NCBI RefSeq assembly: GCF_030268685.1
Contig: NZ_BSRQ01000029.1
Location: 1-64,000 of the forward strand
Reading direction: 5' to 3'
Length of the DNA: 64,000 nt
Source: Microtetraspora sp. NBRC 13810
GTDB lineage: Bacteria > Actinomycetota > Actinomycetes > Streptosporangiales > Streptosporangiaceae
The notes below the pieces were generated by a model. That model worked only from the letters and a program-made list of their open reading frames with translations, had not been told where the DNA came from and ran no database searches. Shown here in pieces: positions 62,581 through 64,000 of this stretch. The translations under genes were made by a program, and so were the position numbers. The stretch's first letter is position 1; each line of letters begins with the position of its first letter.

Positions 62581-63987
62581 ATGATGCTGCGATTAGCGGC
62601 AAATGTACGGAAGCACACCCTGCCCCTCGCCACCCTCGCCCTCCTCGCCGGCCTGCTCACGCCCGTGGCCGTGAACACCGCCCCCACCCAGGCCGCCGCC
62701 CCTGACAGGAAGCCGCCGCGCGACGCCGAGATCACCCGCATGGTCAACGACGTGAGCTCGCGCAACATCGAGCGGACCATCCGCAAACTGGTGTCCTTCG
62801 GCACCCGGAACACCCTTTCCGCCCAGGACGACCCGCAGCGCGGCATCGGCGCCGCCCGCGACTGGCTCTTCGCGGAGCTCAACGCGATCGCCGCCGGGAC
62901 CGGCGGCCGGATGACGGTGGAGAAGCAGTCCTACGTCCAGCCGCCCGCCTCCCGCATCCCCGAGCCCACCGTGATCACCAACGTGGTGGCGACGCTGCGC
63001 GGCGACCAGCCCGAGTCCGCCGCCCGCCACTACGTCGTGAGCGGCCACTACGACTCCATGTGCTCCAGCCCGGTGGACGCGGTCTGCGACGCCCCCGGCG
63101 CCAACGACGACGCCTCCGGGGTCGCCGTGGTCCTGGAGGCCGCCCGGGTGATGTCCACCCGCAAGTTCGACGCCACGATCGTCTTCATGGCCGTCGCCGG
63201 CGAGGAGCAGGGCCTGTACGGGTCCAACTACTTCGCCACCCAGGCCAAGGCGAAGGGCCTGGACATCCAGGGCATGTTCACCAACGACATCGTGGGCAGC
63301 GCCGACGGCGAGAACGGCGCCGCGCCGAACGAGGTCCGGGTGTTCTCCGAGGGCGTCCCCACCGCGGAGACCCCCCAGCAGGCGTCCACCCGGCGCTCGG
63401 TGGGCGGGGAGAGCGACGGCGTCTCCCGGCAGCTCGCCCGGTTCATCGGCGACGCCGCCGACCTCTACACGCCGATGGAGGCCATGCCGGTCAACCGCAG
63501 GGACCGGTACGGCCGCGGCGGCGACCAGATCCCGTTCCTCGAACAGGGCTTCCCCGCGGTCCGGTTCAGTGAGGTGCACGAGACCTACGAGCACCAGCAC
63601 CAGAACGTCCGTGACGAGAACGGCGTCGAGTACGGCGACACCATCGAGCACGTGGACTTCGACTACACCGCCAGGGTCGCCAAGGTCAACGTCTCCTCCC
63701 TCGCCGTGCTGGCCCGCGCCCCCGAGGCCCCGCGCAACGCCGGCATCCGCAACCGGCTCGGCAACGACACCGAGCTGCGCTGGGACGCCAACCCCGCCAC
63801 GGACCTCGCCGGCTACGAGGTCGTGTGGCGGGACAGCACCTCGCCCACCTGGACCCACTCCCGCTCCGTCGGCAACGTGACCTCCTTCGTCGTCGAGGGC
63901 AAGTCCAAGGACAACTACCAGTTCGGCGTCCGCGCCGTGGACACCGCCGGCCACCGCAGCCCGGTCAGCTTCCCCCGCCCGGCCTGA
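62581..63987 (+). CDS. Secreted M28-family aminopeptidase
   Basis: A 468-residue exported zinc peptidase. The signal (HTLPLATLALLAGLLTPVAV) ends near Ala35. The zinc site is spread over YVVSGHYDSM (His, Asp), GANDDASGVAVVLEAARV (Asp), AVAGEEQGLYGSNYF (Glu pair) and a later EVHETYEHQHQNV (His). The C-terminal 90 residues (NAGIRNRLGNDTELRWDANP and on) look like a fibronectin-III domain. The open frame ends 13 bases before the window edge. No clear ribosome site; the double ATG (62581/62584) may help initiation. Confidence 0.93.
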   Translation: MMLRLAANVRKHTLPLATLALLAGLLTPVAVNTAPTQAAAPDRKPPRDAEITRMVNDVSSRNIERTIRKLVSFGTRNTLSAQDDPQRGIGAARDWLFAELNAIAAGTGGRMTVEKQSYVQPPASRIPEPTVITNVVATLRGDQPESAARHYVVSGHYDSMCSSPVDAVCDAPGANDDASGVAVVLEAARVMSTRKFDATIVFMAVAGEEQGLYGSNYFATQAKAKGLDIQGMFTNDIVGSADGENGAAPNEVRVFSEGVPTAETPQQASTRRSVGGESDGVSRQLARFIGDAADLYTPMEAMPVNRRDRYGRGGDQIPFLEQGFPAVRFSEVHETYEHQHQNVRDENGVEYGDTIEHVDFDYTARVAKVNVSSLAVLARAPEAPRNAGIRNRLGNDTELRWDANPATDLAGYEVVWRDSTSPTWTHSRSVGNVTSFVVEGKSKDNYQFGVRAVDTAGHRSPVSFPRPA

Positions 63988-64000
63988 TCCCCCGCATCCC

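Overview
The window is about 72% GC actinomycete chromosome. Gene content and order point to the Streptosporangiaceae (Nonomuraea/Streptosporangium-like) rather than Streptomyces: a sigma factor paired with a CU044_5270-type membrane protein, WhiJ/Scr1-type regulators with a DUF397 partner, many leaderless genes, and a bldC - hypothetical - valine dehydrogenase - DUF3073 - purM/purF block like the one I recall from Streptomyces. I see no rRNA, tRNA, CRISPR array, insertion sequence or prophage. The taxonomic placement is inference from gene content.

Left end (1-14 kb): the tail of an ABC-2 permease, a cytochrome P450, a barstar-like protein, small conserved proteins, a HEAT-repeat protein and a zone of gene decay (frameshifted VWA protein, response-regulator fragment, orphan aroma-sacti-type peptide). 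Then come an ECF sigma factor with its membrane partner, the furA-katG peroxide module, and a TetR repressor that still has a clean operator beside a gutted SDR gene.

Middle (14-34 kb): trpD with a leaderless tryptophan leader peptide and an attenuator; a sialidase; a SulP-carbonic anhydrase fusion; SDR, hydrolase and GNAT enzymes; YceI, SnoaL-like and NIPSNAP proteins; a Tat-exported propeller-like protein; an acyltransferase; DUF429; a dedA-histidine kinase-response regulator operon; a Tat-exported F420-type oxidoreductase; and a leftward run of histidine phosphatase, SDR, acetamidase/formamidase and 2-hydroxyacid dehydrogenase.

The most unusual locus is 34.0-38.0 kb. One polypeptide joins an ECF sigma factor, a zinc-finger anti-sigma motif, one membrane span, a Pro/Thr stalk and an extracellular glycoside hydrolase. 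It is divergent from a secreted discoidin-DUF1996 protein, and the 536-nt spacer contains a nested 90-nt palindrome. I read this as a possible one-protein glycan sensor and regulator.

Right part (38-64 kb): DUF305 and a ferric-reductase-like flavoprotein; lipoamide dehydrogenase; a MOSC protein; a WhiJ-like triad; pyrD; copZ behind a CsoR-type operator; a GH20 hexosaminidase and a lipoprotein amidase (cell-wall turnover); LacI and TetR regulators; the bldC-vdh-pur block; a DUF4190 protein; a sterol-carrier-like protein; PhoX behind a PHO box; a P1 (DmpA-like) peptidase; and a secreted M28 peptidase.

Two themes cut across the window. About eleven genes have a TANNNT -10 element 6-8 nt before the start codon, as expected for leaderless transcripts. 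Several ordinary enzymes (TrpD, an alpha/beta hydrolase, a MOSC protein, a histidine phosphatase) carry short in-frame tandem repeats that look recently expanded.
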